Origin: Methanospirillum hungatei
GTDB taxonomy: Archaea; Halobacteriota; Methanomicrobia; Methanomicrobiales; Methanospirillaceae
Assembly (NCBI RefSeq): GCF_019263745.1
Contig: NZ_CP077107.1
Span: 1,116,001 to 1,180,000, forward strand
Length of the DNA stretch: 64,000 nucleotides
Direction: 5' to 3'
Positions within the stretch are counted from its first letter, which is position 1, and each line of letters opens with the position of its first letter. A program made the position numbers and the translations under genes. The notes beneath the pieces were generated by a model. The model was not told the origin of the DNA, made no database searches, and saw only the letters and a program-made list of their open reading frames with translations. Of the stretch, positions 48,193 to 58,541 are shown one piece after another.

Positions 48193-48405
48193 TTTATTAT
48201 TCTGTTTTGTACACAACCAGTAAATGGGTTATTCTGTCACAACTGATAAGGATCAGTCCAAACATAGGTGAAAGTCGTCATGCAAAAGAGTGTGAAAATT
48301 CAGAATCAGAAAATAAACCAAAAGGGCGTGATTACTAGTGTGTTACAACAAATGCGTTCAAAGACGAAGATAAATACAATAGTATTAGGATTATCCAGGT
48401 TTCAC

Positions 48406-50334
48406 TCAAAGATTTGATAATATCCGGTAATTTTCTTTTGGAATGATTATCTCAAACCTGACACCCTGCCCATGAGCACCATTCTCAACAATCCGAATAT
48501 CATTATATTCAAGAACCTCTTTGATGAATGCCATACCAATGCCAGTCCCTTTCCCATATCCTCTGCAAAATATCTTTTCCTTCTCATTATCCGGAATTCC
48601 AATCCCATTATCCTGGTATATAAGGTGACCTGATTCTCCCTCTTCAAAGGACACGATTATTGTATCTGCGGTTATTCCGTGACGGATGGAATTATCGATA
48701 AGATTGTAAAAAACCTTTTTTATAAGTCGATCAGCCTTTACATCGAGATCATTGAGGGAATGAATGATGGTAATCTTTCCGGCGAATTCGCTCTGACTCT
48801 GATCCAGAATCTCCCCGATATTCTGCCATACCGATCCATCTTCTCCGATTTTTTCATAATCATATGTAAATGCAAGGAGCATAGATATTCGTTTCAGCAC
48901 ACGACTGGCTTTTTCAGTATAAACAGGAATTTCAGATATATCTTCAAGCTCAGATATCAATCCCAGGTATAACTGGAGAGATGTAACCTGGTTCAAAACA
49001 TCATGCCTGGTTATCTGTGAAAGCTGGGTTAGTCTCTTATTTGCCTTGGCAAGCGATTTTTCTACCTTTTCACGAAGCCGAAGTTCAGATTCGAGGGTGG
49101 TTTTCTGGGTCTCAATTTCAGAGATATATTCATTGATGCTGGCCACCATCTGATTAATACTTTGCCGAAGCATCTCTGTTTCACGAAGACCAGTGGCCCG
49201 GATCGGGTGAGAAAGAGACGAAGAGGCGATAATTCCAATATCCTCTGTCATCATGGTTATAGGTCGGGAAATATAAATCGAGAGATATTGTGCAATAAGC
49301 AGGCCTAATATCAAAGAAATAATAGTGATGACAATGAATCCTATCTGGTAATAAAAAATCACCGTCTCAATTTTTTCTTTGCTTAATACTAGAATACCAA
49401 CAACACTAAGTTCTGATCCAGACAGTGACCTGACGGTTGAGAGATTGATATATTGAATCGAAATGACCTGGTTTTTCTTCGGATTATTAAAAAAGAAGGA
49501 TTTTTTTGATTCAAATGTCTGGTTTAAAATAGTATGCAGGCTTTCATTATCAAAAATGCCGGTAACCGAAGACAATGTCTGACTTTTATTTTGTATCCAA
49601 TACGTCTGTTTTCGATATGCTTTATCATACACCTCTACATGAACAATATTCGGGATGTTCATGGCTTCTTCGGTTATATCCTTGAGCGACGAAACCATCG
49701 TTTTATGCATCTTTGAATACTTATCATTCCGAAGGCCGAGCTCGAGGATATACTCATGATCATCTGTGGGGTAGTATCCATATTTCCAGTACAATTTCGA
49801 ATCATTATAATCCCTTATCCAGCGATCGGATTTGAACTCAGTTCCATTAATAAACTGAGATAGAGATGTATAAAAATCAGGATATTTTTTAAAATCCAAA
49901 TTTAAATCTCGTGCATATGTTGTAAACTCTACGATTCCGTTCTTGTTTATCATGAATAATTCAATCTCACCAGGAACACCGGATGAAATGTTCTTTTTAA
50001 GAGAGATGAGATCAATTGACGAGGGATCATTCCGGTTCTTTTGGTATGCCTCCAAAAATGGGATCATTCGATCCTGGAGAAGGAAATCAAACTGAGCATC
50101 GAAATTCTCAATGCCATATTCTGTCAAAATGACAGATGAAATGAAGGTTTTTTCTGCCTGGAGCTGTGAGTCGATAAATTCATTTGATACCTGATGAATG
50201 GAAAATATATAGAGCGTTGATGAAATCAGGACTATAAAAATGAAAAAGATCAAGGTAATTACAAGAAACAACCGTGTACGGTATGACGGATAATCATCCG
50301 GCTTACTTCCTGATACTGGTTTTTTCTCTGACAT
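48406..50334 (-). CDS. Membrane sensor histidine kinase
   Basis: 642 residues. Helix 1 (about 18-40, LFLVITLIFFIFIVLISST), an extracytoplasmic Cache-like sensor of about 270 residues, helix 2 (IGFIVITIISLILGLLIAQ, about 330), a HAMP linker (YISRPITMMTEDIGII), then a coiled coil. The phospho-acceptor block is QITRHDVLNQVTSLQLYLGL, followed by an ATPase domain with N-box NLIDNSIRHG, G1 DNGIGIPDNEKEKIF and G2 GKGTGIGMAF. All catalytic residues are present. No response regulator gene is adjacent. Signal unknown. Confidence 0.88.
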   Translation of the reverse strand: MSEKKPVSGSKPDDYPSYRTRLFLVITLIFFIFIVLISSTLYIFSIHQVSNEFIDSQLQAEKTFISSVILTEYGIENFDAQFDFLLQDRMIPFLEAYQKNRNDPSSIDLISLKKNISSGVPGEIELFMINKNGIVEFTTYARDLNLDFKKYPDFYTSLSQFINGTEFKSDRWIRDYNDSKLYWKYGYYPTDDHEYILELGLRNDKYSKMHKTMVSSLKDITEEAMNIPNIVHVEVYDKAYRKQTYWIQNKSQTLSSVTGIFDNESLHTILNQTFESKKSFFFNNPKKNQVISIQYINLSTVRSLSGSELSVVGILVLSKEKIETVIFYYQIGFIVITIISLILGLLIAQYLSIYISRPITMMTEDIGIIASSSLSHPIRATGLRETEMLRQSINQMVASINEYISEIETQKTTLESELRLREKVEKSLAKANKRLTQLSQITRHDVLNQVTSLQLYLGLISELEDISEIPVYTEKASRVLKRISMLLAFTYDYEKIGEDGSVWQNIGEILDQSQSEFAGKITIIHSLNDLDVKADRLIKKVFYNLIDNSIRHGITADTIIVSFEEGESGHLIYQDNGIGIPDNEKEKIFCRGYGKGTGIGMAFIKEVLEYNDIRIVENGAHGQGVRFEIIIPKENYRILSNL

Positions 50335-50663
50335 GAGTGTATAAAATCCATGTATGTTCTATAATTCACGGTGCCCGGCTAAGTGTTTTGATAATATCGT
50401 TACGAACGGGTTATGATTTTTGAAACCTGAGCTTTTTGTAGACTTCACTTTCAATTTAATATTTTTAGGTATTTTGTGGAAGATTTGCATTAAACCATAA
50501 TGAACATATGGTTTTTCATACAGAGCATAGGGAAAGAGTGGGTGGGATGTGGAGCACTTGTCTTTAACAGATCGGTTTTCTCAAAACGTTTATCAAGGGT
50601 TAATAATAATATGACAAATATATTATTCATTCAATAATCTGGTGATGATGAGGGAAAAAGGAA

Positions 50664-53228
50664 ATGAAAAAATGGAATACGAACACTATTTTGGCTTTTT
50701 TGATAGTACTATTCGTTCTGACTCCGGTCATAGGAGATGAAAACAAAATCCTGCCACACGTTGAAGAACACATCCCTGATCCAGGATATGACAAAGCGGG
50801 TGACGGTGATGTATCCTGTCCAACTTGTGAAGAGATGAACGGAGTTATGCTTCAGAACGTGAATCCCATGAATCCTGAAGAAATTCTTTTGGCAACACAA
50901 GCTGAGGTAAACGAACTGAATGCATTCAATCAGGAGCACAATTATTCATGGACTGCAGCAGTCAACCCGATAGCATTGATGACCGATGAGGAACGTAAAA
51001 ATCTGACCGGATTTCGAAATGATCTGAATCAGCTTTCATCACACATTTCATCAAAGAATATTACAGCCTCATCTGATCTCCCAAAATCTTTTGACTGGAG
51101 AAATTATGGCGGTGACTGGACAAACCCCATTCGAGATCAGGGGAATTGTGCAAGTTGCTGGGCGTTTGCGGTTACCGGAGTATTTGAATCATATAAAGAA
51201 ATCAAAAACCACAATCCTCACTTAAATCCTGACTATGCTGAACAATACCTGGTAAACTGTGCCAATGATATGCAAGGATGTAATGGTGGTGGATTTAGCT
51301 CATTATCATATTTTGTTGATAAAGAAGGTGCATCAGGTGGAGTTGGGACAGTCCTTGAATCTGATTATCCCTACACAGCAACGGATGGAGCATGCAAGAA
51401 TCTCTCCTCATGTACCCGGTATACCATGGATACCAGTGCCGGAGAAACATGGTATTATGTATATCCAGGCCCTTCCGAGATTCCTGCTATTGATGTAATA
51501 AAGACTGTAATATACCAACATGGACCGGTTGCATCAGCATTTTATGTAGATAAAGGATTTTCCTATTATAGTTCGGGAATTTATGACAGTGATACCAAAG
51601 CCACATATTCTAATCATGGAATTATAATCGTCGGATGGGGAGAACAGGATGGAAGAGTATATTGGATCTGTAAGAACAGCTGGGGTACAAAATGGGGTGA
51701 ATCAGGCTGGTTTAAGATCTATGCAGACATTCTGCGGATTGGTGATTCAACTGCATTTTTAGCTTATGATATGCCTGATCCAAAACTGGAGACAGTTTTG
51801 GAGCCAAACCATACTGGGCCGGATTATAATTTTACCGGAAATTATTCTGACGGACAGATCATCATAACCGGAGCAGGGAGATATCGTCTTTCAGATGATT
51901 TGACGAGAAAGACTTCAGGAAATGCTATCACAATAGAATCTCCAGATGTTTTTCTGGACGGATATCAACATACGATAACCGGTTCAGGTGAGGGGACAGG
52001 TATCGAAGTTCAGGAAGAGGGAGAGGATTGTACCATTCAGAACATCTCCCGGATATCAGATTTCCAGTTCGGGATCTATTCATTTGGTGATCATTTCACC
52101 ATTTCTAATACACAGGCACATAACAATCACTGGTCAGGTATTGTATCATTTGGCAATAATTCTGTGATTACGCGAAATGTTGCGTCGAATCACAATGACG
52201 TGGGAATATATTCATGGGGACATAATTCATCTATTCGTGATAACGCAGTATTTTACAACAGGAATGGTATCTTATCTCAAGGTAATTATGCTGACATCTC
52301 CAGAAATATGGCATTTTACAACACGAAGACAGGGATATATGCCGGTGGGTTGTATGTCGGGCCTGATCCTGGTGAAGAGGGGCATGGATATTATCCCAAT
52401 TTGTCAGAAAATGTTGCGATTTTAAATAAGAAGGAAGGAATTAATAACTTCTTTCCCCATGCCATCATCGAAGATAATATTATGATTCAAAATGAAGCAG
52501 CCGGGATCACTCTCTCAGCCATGAGCAGTAATACATCAGTATCCGGAAATGAGATGTATCGAAATCCAATAGGAATAAACCTCAATGACCGGGCAGAAGA
52601 TCTCTCCTTATACTCAAATTTTATCATTGCGAGTGATGATGCAGGGATTTTCGTCAATGCAGGGAATGGCAATGGCTCTGGAAATATCTTTGATAATTAT
52701 CTGACCGGTCAGGTGTCAGTAGATGGATCCGGAGATATCGGACGTTATACCTGGAATCATCCATCCGGCCCGGTTCCAGGCTCAAATATTATCGGCGGCC
52801 CATACATTGCTGGAAATTGCTGGAGTAATACGAACCAGACTGGATGGTCAGATATTTCAGAATTTGACCGGTACAAGGAATATGCATACATACACCAGAT
52901 TCCTGCAGGGATTGGTTTTGTTGATACCGATATACCAGTGAATAAAGGATATTCCAAGATTCCATATGAGATAATGAGTGGAACCGGTGTTTTTGATAAT
53001 GCACCGCTGGTCTGGAATGATTATGAATACCTGAAAACCCATTTCGATACATCTGATGATATGAGAATGAATGAAGAAAAAATGAAAGATATATTCAAAG
53101 AAATATCAGGGGTTTCATTAGATACCTCTGTTTTTAAAGGAGATGTCCCATCTCATTCTCTCTCACAAAATCTTGGAGATGAAACTATCGAATACTTTGT
53201 TGAAGTTTCCGGAAATCCGGAAGAATAA
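50664..53228 (+). CDS. Secreted papain-like protease fused to a beta-helix
   Basis: 854 residues. Signal peptide 1-24 (LAFLIVLFVLTPVIG), a propeptide-like region to about 138, then a C1A peptidase: Gln159 and Cys165 (IRDQGNCASCWAF), CNGGG, His318 (YSNHGIIIVGWG) and Asn338 (ICKNSWGTKWGESGWFKIY). All four catalytic positions are intact. From about 390 follow NosD/PbH1-type beta-helix coils (ITIESPDVFLDGYQHTITG, then repeated N-x-G/A-I-x-S/L units such as NHWSGIVSFGNNSVITRN). Such fusions suggest an extracellular or surface protease docked to polysaccharide or the archaeal sheath (inference). Confidence 0.9.
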   Translation: MKKWNTNTILAFLIVLFVLTPVIGDENKILPHVEEHIPDPGYDKAGDGDVSCPTCEEMNGVMLQNVNPMNPEEILLATQAEVNELNAFNQEHNYSWTAAVNPIALMTDEERKNLTGFRNDLNQLSSHISSKNITASSDLPKSFDWRNYGGDWTNPIRDQGNCASCWAFAVTGVFESYKEIKNHNPHLNPDYAEQYLVNCANDMQGCNGGGFSSLSYFVDKEGASGGVGTVLESDYPYTATDGACKNLSSCTRYTMDTSAGETWYYVYPGPSEIPAIDVIKTVIYQHGPVASAFYVDKGFSYYSSGIYDSDTKATYSNHGIIIVGWGEQDGRVYWICKNSWGTKWGESGWFKIYADILRIGDSTAFLAYDMPDPKLETVLEPNHTGPDYNFTGNYSDGQIIITGAGRYRLSDDLTRKTSGNAITIESPDVFLDGYQHTITGSGEGTGIEVQEEGEDCTIQNISRISDFQFGIYSFGDHFTISNTQAHNNHWSGIVSFGNNSVITRNVASNHNDVGIYSWGHNSSIRDNAVFYNRNGILSQGNYADISRNMAFYNTKTGIYAGGLYVGPDPGEEGHGYYPNLSENVAILNKKEGINNFFPHAIIEDNIMIQNEAAGITLSAMSSNTSVSGNEMYRNPIGINLNDRAEDLSLYSNFIIASDDAGIFVNAGNGNGSGNIFDNYLTGQVSVDGSGDIGRYTWNHPSGPVPGSNIIGGPYIAGNCWSNTNQTGWSDISEFDRYKEYAYIHQIPAGIGFVDTDIPVNKGYSKIPYEIMSGTGVFDNAPLVWNDYEYLKTHFDTSDDMRMNEEKMKDIFKEISGVSLDTSVFKGDVPSHSLSQNLGDETIEYFVEVSGNPEE

Positions 53229-53439
53229 TTTTTTGCATAGAGAGACACTGAACGATCCGGTTTCCATATAATGTAAGTTTTTAATTCATCCACGAAAAGC
53301 CAGTTTATCACCATAATGCAAACATACGCTCCAATTGAGACGACATTTCATGACCATCGTTGATAACCAAAAATGCCCATCACAGGAAGTCTTACATAAA
53401 ATTAATAATAGGATTTGAATCAAGATAAAAAACCTTATT

Positions 53440-54996
53440 TCAATCATGAACGTATTTGCTGGATAAACGTGTCGAAATATCTGGATCTAATTTTCTTGCT
53501 TTGCTTAAGGTCTGGTATGCCTGTTGTTTCATACCGAGTTCATCAAGCACCCGAGCTTTCCAGACTAACGCTTTTACATGTTCAGGCCTGATCCGGAGAG
53601 TTTGCTCAAAACAAGAGAGAGCTTCAGTCAGTCTGACGAGGCTTGCATAAATCTGCCCAAGAAAAAACCAGCTATCCGCATTATCTGGAGAATATTGGAT
53701 GCTTTTTTTATACGATGTGATTGCCTCACGGGTCTGATGTAGTGCCTGATATGCTCGTCCCATATTAAGTAATGAACGTATATCTGAAGGATTTTTGGAT
53801 AATACCTGCTTGTAGCAGTCAATCGCTTCCTGGAACCTCCCTGCACGATGAAGCAGGATACCTTTATTATACCAGGCATTCTGGTTTTCAGGATCAGTTT
53901 CAGTGATGTATTCATAATATTGCAGCAGGTCGCCATATCGCTTGAGTTTTCGTAAGGCAGTAATCCGGTATAATTGGGTATTCTTATCATGTGGATTTAA
54001 TTTTAACGCCTGTTCGAGAGGTGCAATGGCATCCTGATAGCGATCCATCATCATCAATGCAAGACCTACCTGTGTCCATCCCGAAGTTTTGAGAGGATAG
54101 TCCTTTGTCAATTGTTTGGATACAGAGAGAGCTTCATCATACCGACCGAGTTTCAGAAGGGAGAAACAGATGAGATTCATACCCTGAAAATTCCCGGGAT
54201 TATGTTTTATGAGGCGTTTTGCACTTGATAAAGCTTCAGCATACCGCTCAAGTGTCAGAAGTGAACGTGTTTTTAATTCCCATGCGACAATGTTTTTTTC
54301 ATCCAATTCCAGGAGATGATCCAGGTACCCAATTGCATTATCCGGCCTTTCAAGGTTGAAATGACAATAACTGATAAGTAAAAGTGCCCGATCATGATCC
54401 GGATTTTGATGAAGGATCTCCTCAAATTCTAAAACTGCAGGATGATACTGATTCAAACGTACCAGACAAAGCCCAAGGAGAAACCGAGAACGGATTTGGC
54501 TTGCATCAAGGGTGAGAAGATCCTGGAGATACTTCTGGGCCTCTATATATCTACCCTGACGATAGTCATTCAGCGCAATAAAAAATAAGGCTGACATTCG
54601 TGTATCTTCGTAGAGAAGTGCACGATTTAAATTTTCAGATGCTTCTGTCGGTTTACCGGTATATATACATACTATCCCGAGATAGAGCCATCCTGATGAT
54701 TCATTAGGATCGAGCGAAATAATCTGGTGAATAAAAGGGATAGCTTTCTGCCACTCGTGCTCCCTGATGAGCTGTCTTACAACTATAAGAAGTGTGTTTA
54801 GGCTTGTGTCTACTATTATCTTTGGCTTTGGAGGAATACAGGATATTTCTTCATCTTCATCGCAGGATATAACCGATTCATCCATGTATTCTGGTTCATC
54901 AGGGTAATCCTGGATTACTACTCCTGGAGATAAAGGTGGAATACCTCCTAAAGCCTCACTATCCGGTGCTTCATCAGGAGGAGGAACCATAACCAT
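53440..54996 (-). CDS. Large TPR protein
   Basis: 518 residues. After an acidic Pro-rich N-terminus (VPPPDEAPDSEALGGIPPL), about twelve TPR units follow, for example PNESSGWLYLGIVCIYTGKP, PENQNAWYNKGILLHRAGRF and PDNADSWFFLGQIYASLVRL. No signal peptide or membrane segment, so a cytoplasmic scaffold. Partners unknown. It is separated from the ABC operon that follows by about 200 bases. Confidence 0.85.
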   Translation of the reverse strand: MVMVPPPDEAPDSEALGGIPPLSPGVVIQDYPDEPEYMDESVISCDEDEEISCIPPKPKIIVDTSLNTLLIVVRQLIREHEWQKAIPFIHQIISLDPNESSGWLYLGIVCIYTGKPTEASENLNRALLYEDTRMSALFFIALNDYRQGRYIEAQKYLQDLLTLDASQIRSRFLLGLCLVRLNQYHPAVLEFEEILHQNPDHDRALLLISYCHFNLERPDNAIGYLDHLLELDEKNIVAWELKTRSLLTLERYAEALSSAKRLIKHNPGNFQGMNLICFSLLKLGRYDEALSVSKQLTKDYPLKTSGWTQVGLALMMMDRYQDAIAPLEQALKLNPHDKNTQLYRITALRKLKRYGDLLQYYEYITETDPENQNAWYNKGILLHRAGRFQEAIDCYKQVLSKNPSDIRSLLNMGRAYQALHQTREAITSYKKSIQYSPDNADSWFFLGQIYASLVRLTEALSCFEQTLRIRPEHVKALVWKARVLDELGMKQQAYQTLSKARKLDPDISTRLSSKYVHD

Positions 54997-55194
54997 AGAT
55001 ACCTATTCGAATTTGGTTGCAATGAATACATTGGTTCATAGAAACTTGTTCTGACCGATTTTCTCAATAGAGAAATTTAAATATTCCAGCAAACCAGGTA
55101 ATTCTGTGCCTGCATACAGTTCATCTTAGCCCAATCTCTCCAACCAGAATTACCTGTTCAATATCAAAAAGATCTATACCTTGTTCTCCAAACT

Positions 55195-55896
55195 TCACTC
55201 ACTATTGTTTTTTGTCATTTTACATGCCTTTTCATCTTCAATCATCCCGTCCTTCATATTCAGTACCCGGCACATGTATTCCTCATGCCAGTCCTCATGA
55301 GTAACCATAATGATTGTCTGACCAAATTTTTCATTTAACTCACGAAATAGGTTAAGAATTGTCCTCGATGTATTTGAGTCAAGATTTGCACACGGCTCGT
55401 CAGCAAAGAGAATCCGGGGACGGTTGATAAGAGCACGTGCAATGGCAACCCGTTGTTGTTCTCCACCGGAGAGCTCAAACTGACGGTGATGAATACGGTG
55501 ACCAAGGCCAACCTGGTTTAAGATCTTTTCACTCTCTTTCAGATACTCATCAGGTGAAATTCCTCTTGCCATAGCCGGAAGAACAACATTCTCCTGTACG
55601 GAAAGTTCAGGGACCAATGCATAATCCTGGAAGACATACCCTAGCTTATTCAGCCGAAAGTCACTCTTCTCCTCTTCAGACAGGGCCTCTACATGTATTC
55701 CGTCAATTGTCACAGACCCGGTGGTTGGTTCATCTAGCAGACCAAGGATATGAAGCAGGGTTGATTTCCCACTCCCGGAAGGCCCCATAATCCCGACAAA
55801 TTCGCCACTTTCTATTCTACATCTGACTCCCCGGAGTGCCTGAACTTCAACAAGCCCCATCTGGTACACCCGTGTGACATCAGTAACCTCGATCAT
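55195..55896 (-). CDS. MacB/LolD-type ABC ATPase
   Basis: 233 residues: Walker [22 protein letters not shown]-loop [11 protein letters not shown], signature [16 protein letters not shown], Walker [18 protein letters not shown]-loop [14 protein letters not shown]. It powers the FtsX-like permease whose gene ends on the same base where it starts. Families of this type work mechanically on extracytoplasmic substrates rather than as pores. Confidence 0.92.
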   Translation of the reverse strand: MIEVTDVTRVYQMGLVEVQALRGVRCRIESGEFVGIMGPSGSGKSTLLHILGLLDEPTTGSVTIDGIHVEALSEEEKSDFRLNKLGYVFQDYALVPELSVQENVVLPAMARGISPDEYLKESEKILNQVGLGHRIHHRQFELSGGEQQRVAIARALINRPRILFADEPCANLDSNTSRTILNLFRELNEKFGQTIIMVTHEDWHEEYMCRVLNMKDGMIEDEKACKMTKNNSE

Positions 55897-57104
55897 TACT
55901 GCCCCCGAATTGCATCAAGAATCGGTTCATTTGCAGTCTTCCATGACGGAATAAATCCGGATATCAAAGACACCAGAGCAAGACTGATAACACTTCTTAT
56001 GACCGGCCCTGATTCAACAACCGGATATACAGCTCCTCCAGGAAAAACAAGCGGATTATACGTAAGATACGTCACAAGACCTGAACTTAAAGCAAGGCCC
56101 AGAAGAATACCACAGGTTGCAATTATTAAAACCTGAATGATATACGAATAGACAATAATTCGTTTATTTATACCGATAGCCTTGAGAATGCCGATCTGAC
56201 GTCTTTTATTGATAGTATTGATGAAAATAACGATAAAGATAACCACGATAGCGATTACCAGGCTCACCATGGTTGAGATAGCATTAATGATCTCAAAACT
56301 CCGGATTGCATCATTAACAAATCCCTGGCCCTTCTCCTGAAACGTTCTAATCTTTTCAGCAATCCCATATTCCATGAGGATCATTTTGTACTTCTCTTCA
56401 TCGCCATTCTGACTGAGTTTTACCAGGACCGATGTAGCCGTATCTGATATCCCATATACCTGTTCCATCTCTTTTAAGGTCACAAATCCATTCCTATCAA
56501 CACCAAATGAGCCGGTTTCTAGAATTCCTTTTACTTTCAGAGTTTTTTTTACTCCATTGTTAAAGATCACATCAACAGAATCCCCGGTTGTGACCCCACC
56601 AAGAGAATCGGTTTTATCCAGACGTTCATCGATGTTTCCGGCAAGTTGCGACCCGAGTAGGATCCGATCTGTATCACCTTCGGCTAGGAATTCTCCTTCT
56701 TTGAGTTTCGTATGAAGGAGAGTTACTTCCTGCTCATACCTTGGATTAAAACCAATTATCTGCCCTGATATCTGATTTCCATGATAATTGTATGTAGCAC
56801 CGGCTGAAAGTCGTGGTGATGTGCCGGTCACCTCAGAGATCTGATCTATTTTCTGCTTAACTTCTGAAACACCAGTAATGTACAGACTATTCTCCCGTGG
56901 TTCGATGACCAGGTTCCCATAATTGTAGTCAATGGACTGGCTGTTAAAGTTGACAACGACACCAGAGATTATAGATGGAAGAAATACAAGGTTTACAAAC
57001 ACCAGTCCCATAATAGCAACCGTGAGGAGGAAGGTAAACCGGTTCCCACGCTGGATCGAACGGATTGCAAGAAAAAATGCAACGGATAGGTGATGTCCGG
57101 TCAT
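55896..57104 (-). CDS. FtsX/MacB-like permease
   Basis: 402 residues with one N-terminal membrane helix (TFLLTVAIMGLVFVNLVFLP), a large extracytoplasmic domain of about 200 residues (ISEVTGTSPRLSAGATYNYH onward), and three C-terminal helices (VSLVIAIVVIFIVIFINTIN; VLIIATCGILLGLALSSGL; VISLALVSLISGFIPSWKTA), the MacB/LolC layout. KRRQIGILKAIGINKR is the family's coupling motif. Lies 2 bases behind the gene 57107-58348. Confidence 0.9.
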   Translation of the reverse strand: MTGHHLSVAFFLAIRSIQRGNRFTFLLTVAIMGLVFVNLVFLPSIISGVVVNFNSQSIDYNYGNLVIEPRENSLYITGVSEVKQKIDQISEVTGTSPRLSAGATYNYHGNQISGQIIGFNPRYEQEVTLLHTKLKEGEFLAEGDTDRILLGSQLAGNIDERLDKTDSLGGVTTGDSVDVIFNNGVKKTLKVKGILETGSFGVDRNGFVTLKEMEQVYGISDTATSVLVKLSQNGDEEKYKMILMEYGIAEKIRTFQEKGQGFVNDAIRSFEIINAISTMVSLVIAIVVIFIVIFINTINKRRQIGILKAIGINKRIIVYSYIIQVLIIATCGILLGLALSSGLVTYLTYNPLVFPGGAVYPVVESGPVIRSVISLALVSLISGFIPSWKTANEPILDAIRGQ

Positions 57105-57106
57105 GA

Positions 57107-58348
57107 TCAGGGCTGACGCTGTCGTCTCCAGTAGAGGAATCCTGCTCCGGCCAAAAGAACCAGTACCAGAATGATTATCATCCCCGAACCATTCTGTTCA
57201 CCCACAAAGACATGGAGTGGAATAACCTCTTCATGAAGACCAAAATCATCTTTGTACCTGATGGTCAGATGAAAAGGAATGTCTCCTGCCTGTGTCGCCT
57301 TCAGGGTGAAGACTGCAGGTGCATCGTTATCCGGTCCGATTGTTCCGACAAACGCCTCTTTTGTTCCATCAAACGGAATATCAAGTGTTGCCCGGACTGA
57401 TTTTGCCTTATCTGTTCCGGTGTTCTCAATTCTACACACCAGACTAAACATATCACCAAGGTAAACCTGTTCAGGATCAAGAATCTGTTTTGCAATTCCC
57501 AGTTCGCCCATCCCCTGAATGAGTATACCCACCTGTTCGTTCTGAATAAGCCTTGTTCCGTCTGCATTCAGATATGAGATGCGAACCGGAATCTGCCTGA
57601 TTCCTATAGGAATGTCATTATCTGATTGGAATGAAAGCGTTACTGTTTTAATATCTCCGGATTTCAACTCCCGGATAAACTGTCGTTCAGGACTTTGTGA
57701 AGATAGTGAAGTATTGGGGGTTATTATCTCGACGATGATATCATGAGCCGATGCAAGGCCCTCATTTTGGAGTTCAAGAGTCACATCAAAAAAACTTCCC
57801 GGTGTGATGTTTCCAGGTATAGACCGTGAGAGACGGATGGATGGCTGCTTGATGAGCGTATGCCGGGTATTGACATTGACCGGGATCGGATACTTTACAC
57901 TCTCCGCCCCTCTGACCCGAATCCAGACTTCAGGGAAAAAGAGACCTTCACGACCAGGTGCCTGAACAAGAAATGTCAGGGTTGTCGACTGCCCAGGACC
58001 GATCTCGCCGATGTCCTGGTACCATCCGGATAATACCGTAAAATCAGTGGTTTTTAGAGTTGCAGACTCAATAAAGGCGTTGACTGGAACAGTTATGGAT
58101 TGGGCAAAAGGATCCTCATCTGATCCCACCGATTCTGTTGCCGTCTTAGATGCCTGCATCGCAGTATTTGCTATGGTGACCTCAATTGTTCCCACCTCAT
58201 TCGGGAGGATCACATCTGGAGATATTTTATATCCTGTTATGATAACCGTGGGCTCAGTGCTGAGCCCATAAACACTGGGCATCATGAACACTATCAAAAC
58301 CATAGAAAAAAAGAGTAAGCGAGAAATATTATCAAAAATTCGGAGCAT
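57107..58348 (-). CDS. Membrane-anchored protein with NEW3/CARDB-like repeats
   Basis: 413 residues. Signal peptide (LLFFSMVLIVFMMPSVYGLS), then three all-beta Ig-like units with sentences typical of NEW3/CARDB domains (PNEVGTIEVTIANTA, GSFFDVTLELQNEGLASAHD, GDMFSLVCRIENTGTDKAKS), and a C-terminal anchor MIIILVLVLLAGAGFLYWRR. It heads the operon with the MacB/FtsX-type transporter and probably acts as its extracytoplasmic partner or substrate receptor. Confidence 0.83.
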   Translation of the reverse strand: MLRIFDNISRLLFFSMVLIVFMMPSVYGLSTEPTVIITGYKISPDVILPNEVGTIEVTIANTAMQASKTATESVGSDEDPFAQSITVPVNAFIESATLKTTDFTVLSGWYQDIGEIGPGQSTTLTFLVQAPGREGLFFPEVWIRVRGAESVKYPIPVNVNTRHTLIKQPSIRLSRSIPGNITPGSFFDVTLELQNEGLASAHDIIVEIITPNTSLSSQSPERQFIRELKSGDIKTVTLSFQSDNDIPIGIRQIPVRISYLNADGTRLIQNEQVGILIQGMGELGIAKQILDPEQVYLGDMFSLVCRIENTGTDKAKSVRATLDIPFDGTKEAFVGTIGPDNDAPAVFTLKATQAGDIPFHLTIRYKDDFGLHEEVIPLHVFVGEQNGSGMIIILVLVLLAGAGFLYWRRQRQP

Positions 58349-58541
58349 ATATCTCTTATTGACAGGAATCTACTTAAATTATTGGCTGATCACCAAGTCT
58401 GTTAAAATTGCTAAATTTTGAATCGCTTTTTATTTAAAATGAAATATAAGAACAATATTAAAAAATATTGATTTATTTAGGATTTCTGACCGTCCTCAAT
58501 GATACACCTCTTTATATATCTAAAAAATAATTGATACCATT

